DNA of 7,176 nt, taken from positions 1-7,176 of the forward strand of contig JAKAWO010000155.1 in assembly GCA_021827255.1 (NCBI GenBank), given 5' to 3'. This document shows, piece by piece, positions 6,215-7,176 of this stretch; the first letter of the stretch is position 1, and every line of letters starts with the position of its first letter. This DNA is from Acidobacteriota bacterium. GTDB lineage: Bacteria > Acidobacteriota > Terriglobia > UBA7540. The notes below the pieces were generated by a model. The model worked only from the letters and a program-made list of their open reading frames with translations. It had not been told where the DNA came from and made no database searches. A program made the position numbers and the translations under genes.

Positions 6215-7176
6215 TCAGTATCCTTCCAGAATCGCTTCAGCGGCAGTGTAGCCGCTTTCGACCGCGCCTTCAATAGTGGCGGGTAATCCCGTCGCCGTCC
6301 AATCACCGGCCAGATAAAGTCCGCGGATGGGGGTGCGAGAAGGCGGGCGTGAGGCGTCCACCCCGACCGCGGGCGAGAACGTGGCATAAGGTTCCTTGAT
6401 GACCAGCGAGCGCAGGAGCCTTGCGTCGCGCGCCCGCGGCATCAGTTCGCCCAGTTCACGGATCGCTGTGGAAACCAAATCTTCCTGGGCGCGGGAAATG
6501 TGGCCGCGAGCGCCGCTGATGACAAGAGAAACGTAGGGCGCCTTGGAATCCGCTGACCCGCCTTCTAAACCGGACAGCGGCCGGCAGCGGTTAAAGAGCC
6601 ACTGGATGGTTGTGCCTCGCAAACCAGCAAAGTCCAAGCCGGTAATCGGCCGGTCAAACCACAGGTCAATCGAAATGATCGGCGCGGGCCGGAGCTCCTG
6701 GATGCGGGCGAAGAAGGGGTGCTGAGCAAGCTCCGCCGGTAAAATTCGTGTCAGCGCGTGCCAGGGCACGGCGCTCACTACTTCTTTCGCCTCGATGTCT
6801 GCCCCGTCCTCCAGGCGCACCCCACGGACCGCGCCACCGCGTGTCAGCAACGCGGCGACACACTTGCCCAGCTCCGCCTGCCCGCTCCGGGCACGAACGT
6901 AATCTGCCGCGGCGCCGGTATAACAATCGCTCAACCCGGCAGACGGAATGCCGATGCGGGAGTCGGAAGGAGATCGGAACAGGGCCAGACTAAGAACGCG
7001 CGCAAAAATCCCCGCCGAGGCAGTCTTGGGATCTTCGTTCATGGAAGCGAGGCAAAGCAAATCCCAGAAATTGCGCCGCAGCCCCTCCGACTGACCGAGC
7101 GCTTGGAGCCAATCTTCCACCGTCATCTTTTCGATGGGATTCGGCTCACGCCGGGAGCTTTCGCGGGCATCGGTTG
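6215..7176 (-). CDS. hpnE: Hydroxysqualene dehydroxylase-like FAD-dependent amine oxidase, HpnE type (5' end outside window)
   Basis: The C-terminal about 320 residues of a flavoprotein of the amine oxidase / phytoene desaturase superfamily. In hopanoid producers HpnE is the last of three enzymes (HpnC, HpnD, HpnE) that make squalene from farnesyl diphosphate; it removes the hydroxyl of hydroxysqualene. The best evidence is the C-terminal flavin-contact segment 'GLYLAGDWTATGLPATIEG' followed by 'AVESGYTAAEAIL' (near 6230-6320), which is characteristic of HpnE. Also typical are 'VEDWLQALGQ', 'FWDLLCLASMNEDP' (near 7035-7080), 'VVSAVPWHAL' and 'SIDLWFDRPITGLDF'. The frame stays open past ATG 7126 to the right edge, and the N-terminal dinucleotide-binding GxGxxG motif is missing, so the true start lies outside the window. 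HpnE proteins are usually 410-450 residues, which fits about 100 missing residues. HpnC/HpnD genes would be expected upstream (to the right). A carotenoid-type desaturase is the less likely alternative. Confidence 0.85.
   Translation of the reverse strand, partial: TDARESSRREPNPIEKMTVEDWLQALGQSEGLRRNFWDLLCLASMNEDPKTASAGIFARVLSLALFRSPSDSRIGIPSAGLSDCYTGAAADYVRARSGQAELGKCVAALLTRGGAVRGVRLEDGADIEAKEVVSAVPWHALTRILPAELAQHPFFARIQELRPAPIISIDLWFDRPITGLDFAGLRGTTIQWLFNRCRPLSGLEGGSADSKAPYVSLVISGARGHISRAQEDLVSTAIRELGELMPRARDARLLRSLVIKEPYATFSPAVGVDASRPPSRTPIRGLYLAGDWTATGLPATIEGAVESGYTAAEAILEGY

Noticed and set aside
1..7176. CRISPR arrays, tRNA/rRNA genes, insertion sequences, attachment sites
   Set aside because: No repeat-spacer pattern, tRNA-like fold, transposase or terminal repeats were seen.

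Overview
The window is GC-rich, tightly packed bacterial DNA with seven protein genes, two of them cut by the window edges. The gene set is an FtsX/MacB-type ABC transporter, a secreted TPR protein, a VapBC module, a phospholipase-B-like hydrolase and a hopanoid-pathway squalene gene. Together with frequent GTG/TTG starts, it suggests an environmental Gram-negative bacterium. Acidobacteriota is my best guess, inferred from gene style and not shown by any marker gene.

Positions 2-2090 (+) hold an ABC transporter pair. An FtsX-like permease lacks its N-terminus at the left edge. Four bases after it, on a TTG start, comes an ATPase whose C-terminal third is a DtxR/MntR-type metal-sensing module. 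This module keeps every expected metal ligand position, while its DNA-recognition helix has diverged. This fusion is the most interesting protein in the window and suggests a transporter controlled directly by Fe/Mn-type ions.

Positions 2091-2318 contain no gene but a compact, highly paired element. A 9-bp closing stem (2111-2119 with 2263-2271) encloses short sequences that resemble the cobalamin-riboswitch core and B12 box. I call it a candidate divergent cobalamin riboswitch in front of the TPR gene. A TATAAT box and a perfect AGGAGGT ribosome binding site follow. Positions 2319-3779 (+) encode an exported TPR-repeat protein.

Positions 3906-4657 (+) hold a VapBC-type toxin-antitoxin operon: a promoter with an embedded palindromic operator, an apparently leaderless AbrB-fold antitoxin, and a PIN-domain toxin overlapping it by 17 bases.

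Positions 4685-7176 (-) converge on the toxin gene with only 27 bases between the stops. They read in the order HpnE-like FAD enzyme (5' end outside the window), 18 bases, then a membrane-anchored or secreted phospholipase-B-like Ntn hydrolase. The two are probably co-transcribed and both concern lipids, but a shared pathway is inference only.
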